From Lewinella sp. LCG006 (GTDB lineage Bacteria; Bacteroidota; Bacteroidia; Chitinophagales; Saprospiraceae): a stretch of DNA of 64,000 nucleotides. A program made the position numbers and the translations under genes. Below the pieces are notes generated by a model. It was not told the origin of the DNA. It did no database searches and saw nothing but the letters and a program-made list of their open reading frames with translations. The first letter of the stretch is position 1, and each line of letters begins with the position of its first letter. The stretch lies in NCBI RefSeq assembly GCF_040784935.1, contig NZ_CP160680.1:1603501-1667500 (forward strand), in the 5' to 3' direction. Shown here piece by piece: positions 9,146 through 17,807 of this stretch.

Positions 9146-9149
9146 TAAT

Positions 9150-10049
9150 TCAATGCTTACTGAGATAAACGCCCGAGAGAATAAGCCCCATCCCCACAAA
9201 ATGAATGATGGAAATGACCTCTCCGTCGAGTGCGCCCCACGACATGGCCACCACGGGTACCAGGTAACTGACGGTACTACCAAAGACGGGGCTAGTCCAT
9301 TGGATGAGTTGGAAGAAAACGATGCCAGCCAATACGGTACTGAAGAGTGCCAGTATGGTGATGTAGCCCACACCTTTCCAGGCCTCGGGTGTTTGTTGGA
9401 GGGTACTAATAAAGTCCGTACCCAATAAGAGGTAAAGTAAAACAGGTATGCCTACCAGTGAAAACGACACAGCACTAATGGTGAGTGCCTTCATGCCTTT
9501 GAGGCGAAAGCCTACCAAATTGCTACTGGTAGCATAACACAAACAGGCCAGGACGATCAGCAAACCGTAGGTCCACTTGCCGCCAAGCCCCGCTTGTTCG
9601 CCGAAAGCGAATAAACAAACAGCACCTGCCAAACCAATTACTATCCCCAAGGTCTTGGACCAGGTAAACCGCGAATTGAAAAACATCAAACCCAGTAGCA
9701 AAGTAAAGAGGGGTGTAAGCGAGTTGAGAATACCCGCCAGCGAGCTGTTGACGTGCTGCTGCGCCGCAGGGAACAAGAAGGCAGGTATACCGGTTCCCAT
9801 CAAGCCTACAAACAAGAGCAGAGGTAATTGGCGATAATTTATTTTTCTTATGTGCCTGAGGAGAATAGGCGAAAATGCCAGCGCTGACACTCCCAGGCGT
9901 ATACTCGCCACCTGCACCGGCGGAAAGTAGACCAGGCCCCACTTGATGAGCACGTAAGAGGTTCCCCAAATGAGACTTAGTATCGCTAAAATTCCCCACG
10001 CCTGCCAGTCGGATATGGGGCTATCGGCCGCAGCAATTGATTTATCCAT
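9150..10049 (-). CDS. EamA (DMT superfamily) inner-membrane transporter
   Basis: The protein is 299 aa and almost wholly hydrophobic, with about ten membrane segments in two EamA repeats. The first repeat begins with LSLIWGTSYVLIKWGL, a typical EamA opening, and contains FLFPAAQQHVNSSLAGIL before TPLFTLLLG. The second repeat ends with VSYLVPVVAMSWGALDGE. The substrate (often a metabolite or amino acid exported from the cell) cannot be told from sequence. It is a single gene, divergent from the K+ channel at 10166. Confidence 0.9.
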   Translation of the reverse strand: MDKSIAAADSPISDWQAWGILAILSLIWGTSYVLIKWGLVYFPPVQVASIRLGVSALAFSPILLRHIRKINYRQLPLLLFVGLMGTGIPAFLFPAAQQHVNSSLAGILNSLTPLFTLLLGLMFFNSRFTWSKTLGIVIGLAGAVCLFAFGEQAGLGGKWTYGLLIVLACLCYATSSNLVGFRLKGMKALTISAVSFSLVGIPVLLYLLLGTDFISTLQQTPEAWKGVGYITILALFSTVLAGIVFFQLIQWTSPVFGSTVSYLVPVVAMSWGALDGEVISIIHFVGMGLILSGVYLSKH

Positions 10050-10165
10050 TCCGTTGCTTTAAAATGCTGCGCAAAGTACGGGTTTTATTAAATGGTGAGG
10101 TATTTTACATCAAAACATCCTATTTTTGGCGGATGCCAAGTGGCAGTCATTTGCCCCATTAATTT

Positions 10166-11218
10166 ATGGCCAACCCTCGCTTTTTAAACTTCAACCGTGT
10201 CCCTGCCAACTTCCTCAGTTTGCGGGCGGCCTTGCTGTTGCTACTTTTAGAGGTCATTTTGGGCGTGATAGGTTATATTTTTTTGGAAAGCTACAGCTTA
10301 CCAGACGCCTTCTACATGGTCGTCATTACCATTTCTACCGTAGGATTTTCCGAAATTGAACCCCTGAGCGAAGCTGGACGCATTTTTACTTCAGGCCTTA
10401 TTTTTGTCAATATCGGGGTATTTGCTTACTTATTGGCGACCTTTAGTTATTACATCATCGAGGGTGAAATCTTTAAACGTATGCACCTCAACCAGATTGA
10501 AGAGCGAATTAGCAAGATGGAAGGCCACGTTATTCTCTGTGGCTTCGGTAAGTATGGCAAAGAAATTGCTGCCAACCTGGCCATCCACGGCACTTCTTAC
10601 GTGATCGTCGAAAATGATCCAGAAAAGATCGAAATCATCCAGCAGACCGATAGTGACATCCTTTATCTGGAAGGCGACGCTACCCTGGATGAAGTTTTGC
10701 AAAAAGCAAATATTGAGAAAGCCCGTGGCCTCATCGCGGCACTGGGCGACGACAGCGATAATCTATTCCTCGTCTTGTCCGCCCGCGCCCTCAATGCCCG
10801 ATTGACCATTGTGAGCAGGGCCATTTTGGAACGGTCGCAAGCTAAACTGATCAAGGCCGGAGCCAACCATGTGGTAATGCCGGAAAATATCGGAGGCTTC
10901 TATATGGCCATGTTGATGAATAAACCCGGTGCGGTGGAGTTTTTCTCCTTCATCACCAGCGAGTACCACTCAGACATGGGCTTCGAGGAATTGCATTTCC
11001 GCGACCTTCCCGAAATGTACCAGGGCCGCCCAATCAGTGACCTTGCCTTGCGCTCCCAAACGGGGGCCAACATCATTGGCTATCGCAATCAGCAGCGCGT
11101 TTACCAGGTAAATCCACCTCCCTCCGTCATCCTTAAACCTGGAGAGGCTTTTATTGTATTGGGCAATGAAGAACAACTCGGGAAACTACGCCAGATATGT
11201 AAAGCCCCCGACGCATGA
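10166..11218 (+). CDS. Two-TM potassium channel with RCK (TrkA-N/TrkA-C) domains
   Basis: The protein is 350 aa. TM1 is LLLLLLEVILGVIGYIFLE, the pore helix and filter are ITISTVGFSEIEP, and TM2 is FTSGLIFVNIGVFAYLLATF. A cytoplasmic Rossmann domain with GFGKYGKEIA follows (about 120-235), then a TrkA-C-like domain ending with LKPGEAFIVLG. The filter TVGFSE departs from the usual TVGYGD, a variant seen in several prokaryotic RCK channels. The stop overlaps the next gene's start (ATGA), so the two are co-translated. Confidence 0.88.
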   Translation: MANPRFLNFNRVPANFLSLRAALLLLLLEVILGVIGYIFLESYSLPDAFYMVVITISTVGFSEIEPLSEAGRIFTSGLIFVNIGVFAYLLATFSYYIIEGEIFKRMHLNQIEERISKMEGHVILCGFGKYGKEIAANLAIHGTSYVIVENDPEKIEIIQQTDSDILYLEGDATLDEVLQKANIEKARGLIAALGDDSDNLFLVLSARALNARLTIVSRAILERSQAKLIKAGANHVVMPENIGGFYMAMLMNKPGAVEFFSFITSEYHSDMGFEELHFRDLPEMYQGRPISDLALRSQTGANIIGYRNQQRVYQVNPPPSVILKPGEAFIVLGNEEQLGKLRQICKAPDA

Positions 11219-12591
11219 AAACCTGGCTTTGGCAACCGGTAGATATTGCGAGCCTGGTATTTTTCCGGATCGTTTTTGGTGTGCTGGGTTTTGCCGACCT
11301 GATGGGAGGCTTCGCTTATTATCACCTTTGGGTGGATGCTTTTAATCCACAAAAATTTCAATTCCGCTATTACGGCTTTGAATGGGTAACCGTCTTTCCG
11401 GAACCCTTCATGAGTTTGTTTTTTCTGATCGGTATGGGGCTAGCGCTGGCGGTGGCTTTCGGCTGGCGTTACCGGATTACTGCGCCCTTGTTTGCCTGCT
11501 TTTTTAGCTATTATTTTCTTTTAGAGAAAGCCCATTACCTCAACCACGGCTATCTTTTCTGCTGGATCAGCTGGGTCATGGCGTTCTTGCCAGCGTGGCG
11601 AGCCTGGTCGGTTGATGTCTGGCGGAAGCCTACTGAATTTACAGCCCAAATCCCTCGCTGGACCTGGGCCATCCTACCTTTCTTGATGGGGGTCGTTTAT
11701 TTTTTTGGCGGCATTGCCAAGCTCAATGCCGATTGGCTATTGGCTGCGATGCCGCTGAAGCTGTGGCTCAGAAGCAAAGCGGATCTTTTCCTGATTGGTC
11801 CTTTGCTTGCGCAGGAAGCTACCGCCTGGATCATGGCCTGGACAGGAGCATTATTTGATCTTAGCATCACCTTTTTAATGCTCAATAGGCGCACCCGTAA
11901 ATTCGGTTTTGCCTTCGCTATCGCCTTCCATTTGACCAATCATCTGGTCTTCAACATTGGCATTTTTCCTTATTTGTCCGTAGCCTTAACGGCCCTATTT
12001 TTCCCACCAGAGTGGCCACACAAATTGATGGATTATGTCCGTAGCCGCTGGGCCAAAGCCGAAAAATGGTACCAAAGTTGGCAGCAACGTCTCCAGGAGA
12101 GCGCCCTGAATCAACCCGCTTTTTGGCAAAATGACTTTGGCTATCGCCGTGCTTTGCTACTGTCTTTTGGCGCATTGGTGGTTGTTCATTCCCTGCTTCC
12201 CTTGCGCCACTGGTGGTTTCCTGGCGATGTCGCCTGGACGGAAGAAGGCCACCGCTACGCCTGGCGGATGATGCTACGTGCCAAGCAAGGAAGTGGCCAC
12301 TTTATTGTCAAAAATTTAGTTACCGGAGAAGAAGAAAGGGTAAACCCCAGAAGAGAGCTATCTGCCAAACAAGCCCGGAAACTTTGGACCCATCCGGATA
12401 TGATTTTGCAATACGCCCATCACTTACGTGATCAAGCCCGAGCGGAAGGGAACGATGTGGCTATTTTTGCAAAAGTAAAAGTCAAATTGAATGATGGCCA
12501 ATACCACCCCTATATCGACCCTGACGCTGATTTGGCAAAGGTAGAATGGTCTTTTTGGGAAGCTTCTCCGTGGATATTACCAGAAAAGTAG
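11215..12591 (+). CDS. HTTM / vitamin-K-dependent gamma-carboxylase-like membrane protein
   Basis: The protein is 458 aa with several membrane helices in the first ~270 residues. The opening region VFFRIVFGVLGFADLMGG, the WVMAFLPAWRAWSVD segment and WAILPFLMGVVYFFGGIAKL match the HTTM domain of bacterial gamma-carboxylase homologues. A ~150-residue soluble tail contains DDATCQ-free but conserved-looking WRMMLRAKQGSGHFIV and ends YIDPDADLAKVEWSFWEASP. Homologues carboxylate glutamate in animals; the bacterial substrate is unknown. It overlaps the K+ channel gene by 4 bp, a pairing that is not obviously functional. Confidence 0.82.
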   Translation: MKTWLWQPVDIASLVFFRIVFGVLGFADLMGGFAYYHLWVDAFNPQKFQFRYYGFEWVTVFPEPFMSLFFLIGMGLALAVAFGWRYRITAPLFACFFSYYFLLEKAHYLNHGYLFCWISWVMAFLPAWRAWSVDVWRKPTEFTAQIPRWTWAILPFLMGVVYFFGGIAKLNADWLLAAMPLKLWLRSKADLFLIGPLLAQEATAWIMAWTGALFDLSITFLMLNRRTRKFGFAFAIAFHLTNHLVFNIGIFPYLSVALTALFFPPEWPHKLMDYVRSRWAKAEKWYQSWQQRLQESALNQPAFWQNDFGYRRALLLSFGALVVVHSLLPLRHWWFPGDVAWTEEGHRYAWRMMLRAKQGSGHFIVKNLVTGEEERVNPRRELSAKQARKLWTHPDMILQYAHHLRDQARAEGNDVAIFAKVKVKLNDGQYHPYIDPDADLAKVEWSFWEASPWILPEK

Positions 12592-12602
12592 AAGGTATAT
12601 CA

Positions 12603-12659
12603 TTCGCGCAGACCTGCCTGCCTGCAAGGCCAGCTTGATGGCAGGCAGGTCTGCGCGAA
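12603..12659. terminator. Perfect 20-bp inverted repeat between convergent genes
   Basis: The arms are TTCGCGCAGACCTGCCTGCC (12603-12622) and its exact reverse complement (12640-12659), with a 17-nt loop. It lies between the convergent ends of the HTTM (12591) and SDR (12666) genes. A bidirectional terminator is the simplest role; there is no long T-tract. Confidence 0.6.
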
Positions 12660-12665
12660 ATAATT

Positions 12666-13547
12666 CTACACGGACGTCTCCCCTAAAATAGCCCCTTGCT
12701 TTTCCGCAGCGCGCTTCGCCAAGGCTTTTTTGATCAAATGCCCAGGTCGGAACGTGCGGGGAAGATAACGGTGATAACTATTTGGCAGTAAGCGTACTAG
12801 ACGATCCAGCATTTTGGTACGTGGACTGAGCAAAATACGGTGTTTTCCTTTCTTAATACCCTTGATAATAATCTCGGCTGCTGCTTCAGGAGTGGTAGTT
12901 GCCGCGTCGTCAAATACTCGCGAAAGCTTATTTACCAGGTCTTGATCGTGGAATTTAATATTCCGGGTAAGGTTGGTTTTTACTGGGCCAGGATGAATCG
13001 CCGTCACCAATACCCCTGTACCTGCAAGCTCCTGACGAAGTGTTTCCGTAAATCCTCTTACGGCAAACTTGGCGGTAACGTAGGCACCTTGGCCTCCATA
13101 CCCCATCAGGCCCAAAAGGCTACTAACGTTTACGACTAAAGATGCTTTTTGCTTAAGCAGGTAAGGAATAACTACCTGTGAACCGTGGATAACTCCCCAC
13201 AGATTGATTTCCAAAACGCGCGAGAAATCGATGGGATCCATCTCGGGGATGGTTTCTGGAAAGGTCGTAATACCTGCATTGTTGAAGATACCATCAATTT
13301 GTCCAAAATGGTCATTGACCTTTTTAGCAAATGATTCCCAAGCTGGACGATCACTTACGTCAAAAGCCTGGCTGTACACAAGCGACTGGTCTTGACCAAT
13401 GAGATCAACAGTAGCTTGTAATGTTTTTGTGTTCCAATCGTTGAGGGCTAGTCGTGCACCTTCCCGAGCCAGTTGTAGTGCCAAAGCCCTACCAATACCT
13501 GAACCCGCTCCGGTGATAATTAACACCTTGTTTGTTAGATTTTTCAT
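12666..13547 (-). CDS. SDR family oxidoreductase
   Basis: The protein is 293 aa, a classical short-chain dehydrogenase/reductase. It has the N-terminal nucleotide-binding motif TGAGSGIGRA, the NNAGI motif, a catalytic Ser in NVSSLLG, the YVTAKFA Tyr-x3-Lys pair and the HPGPVKT segment. The dinucleotide is probably NAD(P)H. The substrate is unknown. The ATG at 13547 gives the standard start shortly before the Rossmann motif. It stands alone; the 220 bp upstream show no gene. Confidence 0.92.
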   Translation of the reverse strand: MKNLTNKVLIITGAGSGIGRALALQLAREGARLALNDWNTKTLQATVDLIGQDQSLVYSQAFDVSDRPAWESFAKKVNDHFGQIDGIFNNAGITTFPETIPEMDPIDFSRVLEINLWGVIHGSQVVIPYLLKQKASLVVNVSSLLGLMGYGGQGAYVTAKFAVRGFTETLRQELAGTGVLVTAIHPGPVKTNLTRNIKFHDQDLVNKLSRVFDDAATTTPEAAAEIIIKGIKKGKHRILLSPRTKMLDRLVRLLPNSYHRYLPRTFRPGHLIKKALAKRAAEKQGAILGETSV

Positions 13548-13770
13548 CTGAGTTTTTTCGACACGCTGTTGTTCAATTCAATTGGGTAGTGTTCGCACAG
13601 CATTAATTCGAAATCCCGACTTAAGTGCATTAGCTTGGCCAAAAGCACTTTGTTGTCAGGGTAGTTTTCTCAGGAAAATCGTTTGTTCATTTATACATCA
13701 AAATGCTCAATCCCTCTGTTTAAAAGGAAAATGAGCAACTCAAGTCACAAGATAAGACTTTTTAATCAAC

Positions 13771-14421
13771 TCAACGGTCATCACGACTACGCTTGTAATC
13801 TCCTCTCTGCCAAGCATCAAAGAATTGCTTCCATGCTACCGGGCTGAAAATATTCATAGGCGGGCGTTGGCCGATGTAGTAGAATTCTCTGGATTGTTGT
13901 CGTAGATAGTAGCTGGAGTTTTCAACTCCATCTTTTGCTACCTCAGAGCGCATGCGCTCTAATGTTTCGTTGGCGATGTTGCGATTAGCTCGATCCTGCA
14001 ACTCGGGTGTTACGTCCATTGCCAAAAATTCCAGTTTGAAATGATCCCGGCTTGGCCACGGAAAAACAACCGTTTCAGGTAGGTTTACGGCATCTTGCGT
14101 CATAAGTTGCACTAAAGAGTACCTATTATCCGTCAAAGAGTCTGGAATTGCATATTGAACAGTTTGGTACCCTACCGCTGAAAAGACGATAATATCTCCT
14201 TTTTCAACGACAATAGAGAAAAAACCACTAAAATCTGAATAGGTTCCCCGCCCCTTATTCTGCACCAGAATATTCACATATGGTACGGGTACCAGTTCCT
14301 GGGTCGTACCATCGAGTACCATGCCGGAAAACTGAACAAGATTATTATCGTCCTGCGCCGACAAGGGAGAAGAAAGAAAAAGGGTAAAAACCCCTAATAA
14401 GATCGTGAGCTTACGTATCAT
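13771..14421 (-). CDS. Carboxypeptidase-regulatory-like domain secreted protein
   Basis: The protein is 216 aa with a signal peptide (LLGVFTLFLSSPLSAQ). Residues about 28-110 form a CarboxypepD_reg-like beta-sandwich: VQFSGMVLDG, PVPYVNILVQNKG, GTYSDFSGFF and IIVFSAVGYQTV. This domain is usually the N-terminus of TonB-type receptors, but here it is a short free-standing protein with a ~100-residue tail containing FFDAWQRGDYKRSRDDR at the end. The function is unknown. Hairpin repeat 14474-14596 sits just upstream. Confidence 0.8.
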   Translation of the reverse strand: MIRKLTILLGVFTLFLSSPLSAQDDNNLVQFSGMVLDGTTQELVPVPYVNILVQNKGRGTYSDFSGFFSIVVEKGDIIVFSAVGYQTVQYAIPDSLTDNRYSLVQLMTQDAVNLPETVVFPWPSRDHFKLEFLAMDVTPELQDRANRNIANETLERMRSEVAKDGVENSSYYLRQQSREFYYIGQRPPMNIFSPVAWKQFFDAWQRGDYKRSRDDR

Positions 14422-14473
14422 AACAAAAATTGAGTCTCTGGAGCCGGCTTTAGTACCTTGTCCTTAGTAATTT

Positions 14474-14596
14474 GACGGAAATAAACCGATTTTCTTTTTT
14501 TGAAGATTTACCTTTTTACACACGCCTAGTCCAAGTATTCCTAGTCTTAGTGCAAAAAGCGAAATCAAAAGAAAATCGGTTTATTTTTTCTCCGTC
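14474..14596. repeat. Long hairpin repeat with conserved ends, copy 1 (123 bp)
   Basis: It begins GACGGAAATAAA and ends TTATTTTTTCTCCGTC, and its arms pair along most of their length (for example ACCGATTTTCTTTT with AAAAGAAAATCGGT), with a central loop. The second copy at 20200-20323 shares these outer ends but has a different stem. It lies just downstream of lon, so it may end or stabilise that transcript. Confidence 0.75.
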
Positions 14597-14691
14597 CTTA
14601 GTTAAGACGACTGACAAACGCTTTTGGTTTGTTTTTCTTCTCAAAGCTACGGTTTTTTTAGACCAACGGTCATAAATGGCTAAAAACCCAA

Positions 14692-17094
14692 CTATGGAAT
14701 AGCAATTTCCAGAACCTCTTCCATTCTCTCCACAAAGTGAAAGGTCAGGCCTTTGAGATACTGCTCACTGATTTCATCAATGTGTTTTTTGTTTTCCTGG
14801 CAAAGGATGATCTCTTTGATGCCTGCTCTTTTGGCCGCAAGGATTTTTTCTTTGATGCCTCCTACCGGCAAAACTTTACCGCGCAGAGTGATCTCACCCG
14901 TCATAGCGAGATATGATTTCACCTTTTTGTTAGAGAACAAACTCATCAATGTCGTCAGCATCGTTACCCCTGCGGAGGGACCATCTTTAGGAATGGCTCC
15001 TTCGGGAACGTGCAAGTGGATATCATTCTTTTCAAATTGCTCGACATCAAGCCCTAGTGCTTCACTGTTGGCTTTAAGGAAACTCAGCGCCGTAACGGCC
15101 GATTCCTTCATCACATCACCAAGGTTACCGGTGAGGGTCAGCTTGCCTTTCCCGGGACTCAAGCTACCTTCTACAAACAGGATCTCTCCTCCTACGCTCG
15201 TCCAGGCCAAACCGATGGTTACACCCGGTACTTTGACAACTTGGTAAGCATCGCGGGAATAATTTGTGGGCCCCAGTATTTGCGTCAGCTGGTCTTCCTG
15301 TATACTGACATCGTAGGTTTCTTCAAGCGCTACCGATTTCGCCACGTAGCGCATTACCCCGGCAATCTGACGATCCAGGGAACGAACGCCGGATTCGCGT
15401 GTGTAGCCACTAATGATTTTTTTAATCACCGAATCTCGCAATTTCACCTGAGTCGCCTTGATGCCATGAGCAGTACGCTGCTTAGGTACCAGGTGACGCT
15501 TGGTTATTTCTACCTTTTCCTCGGTAGAGTACCCCGTTACGCTGATAATTTCCATCCGGTCGAGTAGTGCTGGCTGAATACTGTTGAGGGTATTGGCCGT
15601 CGCAATAAACATCACCTTAGACAGGTCGTAATCAACGTCGAGATAATTATCATGAAAATTACTGTTCTGCTCTGGGTCCAGTACCTCTAGCAGTGCAGAG
15701 CTGGGATCTCCCCTGAAGCTGTTGCCTACCTTGTCGATTTCATCCAGGATGAAGACGGGATTAGCGGCACCCGCTTTTTTCATCGACTGGATGATCCGCC
15801 CCGGCATGGCACCAATGTAAGTACGACGATGCCCCCGAACTTCACTTTCATCGTGCAGACCTCCTAAGGAAATACGCACAAATTCACGGTTGAGTGCTTC
15901 GGCAATCGAACGCCCTAGAGAGGTCTTACCAACCCCTGGAGGGCCTACCAAACAGAGGATAGGCGCCTTCATATCCCCCTTAAGTTTCAAGACGGCCAAG
16001 TGCTCAATGATCCGTTCCTTCACTTTCTCCAACCCGTAGTGATCTTTATCGAGCACTTTGCGGACATTCTTCAGGTCGAAGTTGTCCGATGATGTTTTAT
16101 TCCAGGGAAGATCCAGCATCAGTTCCAGGTAATTCAGCTGGATGCTGTAATCAGGCACCTGAGGATTCATCCGTTGGATGCGCTCCATTTCTTTCTCAAA
16201 AAGCTTACCTACCTCCTCGGGCCAGTCTTTGCCTTCGGCTCTGGCTTTGAGTTTGTTGAGGTCTTCGTGCTGGGGGTTATTACCGAGCTCTTCCTGAATT
16301 GTTTTCAGTTGTTGATTGAGGTAGTAATCACGCTGCTGTTTCTCGATATCTATCCTGACCTTGCTGTCAATCTGGTCTTTTAGTTCCAGAATTTGCAGTT
16401 CGCTATTGAGTTGCTTGAGAATGGCCTCTGCTTTTTGGTGCAGGTTGGTCGTCTCCAGCATTTTTTGCTTCCACTCCAGGTTAGCCCCCATATTTGAGGC
16501 AATAAAATTAAGCAGAAAACTTGGTCCTTTGATGTTGCGCAATACCACCACCGCTTCCGAAGGAATATTGGGTGAAAGGTCGATAATGTTCTGCGCCAGA
16601 TCTTTCACACTAGCAATCAGTGCTTTGAATTTTGCGCTATCCCCTGGATCAGAATGTTCCAAAACACGAACCCGACCACGCAAATAGGGATCTTCAGACA
16701 GCATTTCCTCGAGTTGGATGCGTTTTTTTCCCTGCAAAATGGCCGTGAGTGTGCCATCAGGCATCTTCAATAACTTGAGGATATGAGCCACCGTCCCCAC
16801 CTCATAGAGATCAGCTTCTGATGGATCCTCAACATCAATATCTTTTTGCGAAAAAACAGCCACCTTCCGGCCGCCATTATCGTAAGCTTCATTGATTGCC
16901 TTGATGGACTTATCTCTTCCCACGGTGATGGGAATGACATTATTGGGAAAGAGCACCGTATTCTTAAGTGCTAAAATGGGGATTTCTTCAGGTATTACGT
17001 CTAATTTTTCCGTCTCTTCTTCTTCCATCGAAATGAACGGTAAAAAATCAGCTTCTTCCTCAATTCTTCTTTGCAAGCGCAATTCTTCAAACAT
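14692..17094 (-). CDS. lon: ATP-dependent protease Lon
   Basis: The protein is 800 aa, full length for bacterial LonA. The order is a N-terminal substrate-binding LON domain (about 35-240), a helical linker, an AAA+ module with Walker A GPPGVGKT (384-391) and Walker B VFILDEIDK (about 447-455), and a C-terminal protease domain. The Ser-Lys dyad is Ser707 in KDGPSAG and Lys750 in GGIKEKIL. It degrades misfolded and regulatory proteins in the cytoplasm. It is a single gene with a 190-bp upstream gap that contains a sigma54-like sequence. Confidence 0.98.
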   Translation of the reverse strand: MFEELRLQRRIEEEADFLPFISMEEEETEKLDVIPEEIPILALKNTVLFPNNVIPITVGRDKSIKAINEAYDNGGRKVAVFSQKDIDVEDPSEADLYEVGTVAHILKLLKMPDGTLTAILQGKKRIQLEEMLSEDPYLRGRVRVLEHSDPGDSAKFKALIASVKDLAQNIIDLSPNIPSEAVVVLRNIKGPSFLLNFIASNMGANLEWKQKMLETTNLHQKAEAILKQLNSELQILELKDQIDSKVRIDIEKQQRDYYLNQQLKTIQEELGNNPQHEDLNKLKARAEGKDWPEEVGKLFEKEMERIQRMNPQVPDYSIQLNYLELMLDLPWNKTSSDNFDLKNVRKVLDKDHYGLEKVKERIIEHLAVLKLKGDMKAPILCLVGPPGVGKTSLGRSIAEALNREFVRISLGGLHDESEVRGHRRTYIGAMPGRIIQSMKKAGAANPVFILDEIDKVGNSFRGDPSSALLEVLDPEQNSNFHDNYLDVDYDLSKVMFIATANTLNSIQPALLDRMEIISVTGYSTEEKVEITKRHLVPKQRTAHGIKATQVKLRDSVIKKIISGYTRESGVRSLDRQIAGVMRYVAKSVALEETYDVSIQEDQLTQILGPTNYSRDAYQVVKVPGVTIGLAWTSVGGEILFVEGSLSPGKGKLTLTGNLGDVMKESAVTALSFLKANSEALGLDVEQFEKNDIHLHVPEGAIPKDGPSAGVTMLTTLMSLFSNKKVKSYLAMTGEITLRGKVLPVGGIKEKILAAKRAGIKEIILCQENKKHIDEISEQYLKGLTFHFVERMEEVLEIAIP

Positions 17095-17171
17095 AATTTT
17101 GTCTGGATATTATCAGGATGCTAAGGTGTCAATCTGACAGCATCTATTCGTCAATGGATTATAGTATTGAT

Positions 17172-17187
17172 GGCAATATCTATGCCA
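17172..17187 (-). promoter_or_regulatory. Sigma54-like -24/-12 sequence or operator upstream of lon
   Basis: On the minus strand the sequence TGGCATAGATATTGCC has TGGCA and TTGC at the spacing of the sigma54 consensus (TGGCAC-N5-TTGC). It lies about 78 bp before the lon start. It is also a short inverted repeat (TGGCA/TGCCA), so it could instead be an operator. There is no supporting activator gene nearby. Confidence 0.3.
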
Positions 17188-17284
17188 CACCCTAAATGTA
17201 AGCGTTTTTTACAGCTAATGACAGCAGTAAACAACTGATAAAGGTCTACATGAGACAAAAAGACAGAAATGTATAAAACTAACT

Positions 17285-17761
17285 TTAAGTGAGGTTAGGC
17301 AACAAGAGACAATCGACGATGGACTTTAAACTCACAAAGATCGGCTCCCGACCTTCCTTGGTTACCGGTGATTCCTCATCGTCAAGAATAGCATCTTCCA
17401 CAAACGCCAACAGCTCTTCTTCCGCCGGATGTTCATCGAAAAAAACGGTCATGCGTTCCCTGAATTGGCGAGCAGTAACAGCTTCTAATAAACCCCAGTT
17501 GTGGTCTTCTGCCGCAGACAAATGGGTTTCTGTCACTGTTGCCTGAGAACCGAAGGTACGGAAGACTGATTTCCAGATCACACAGGAAAGGAAGAGCAGG
17601 AATTCCCTTTCTCGCTCCGTGAAAACCTCGAAGTTTTCGGAGAACAAATACGCTAATAAAACGGGTTGCTCTTGATTCATCAAATCAAGAGTGTGCTCAA
17701 GAGCTTTCTCTGAGGCGCTCAACTCTTCGGTTACTTCATCAATTATGAAAGCTTCGACCAT
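17285..17761 (-). CDS. Hypothetical cytoplasmic protein
   Basis: The protein is 158 aa, acidic, with no signal peptide or membrane segment. It is rich in helix-forming residues (for example ALEHTLDLMNQEQPVLLAYL and EREREFLLFLSCVIWKSVF). I do not recognise a family. It lies between lon and the OmpA-like gene, on the same strand as both, with a 46-bp gap to the latter's stop. The coding frame is long for its composition and starts at a good ATG, so I take it as real. Confidence 0.7.
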   Translation of the reverse strand: MVEAFIIDEVTEELSASEKALEHTLDLMNQEQPVLLAYLFSENFEVFTEREREFLLFLSCVIWKSVFRTFGSQATVTETHLSAAEDHNWGLLEAVTARQFRERMTVFFDEHPAEEELLAFVEDAILDDEESPVTKEGREPIFVSLKSIVDCLLLPNLT

Positions 17762-17807
17762 GCCGCTATAAAAGGCTCTTTTGGGGTGAGCCTTATCCCA
17801 AAGATAT

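Noticed and set aside
12603-12659. Mobile repeat
   Set aside because: The perfect hairpin lies exactly between two convergent genes and was not seen elsewhere in the window, so a bidirectional terminator is simpler.
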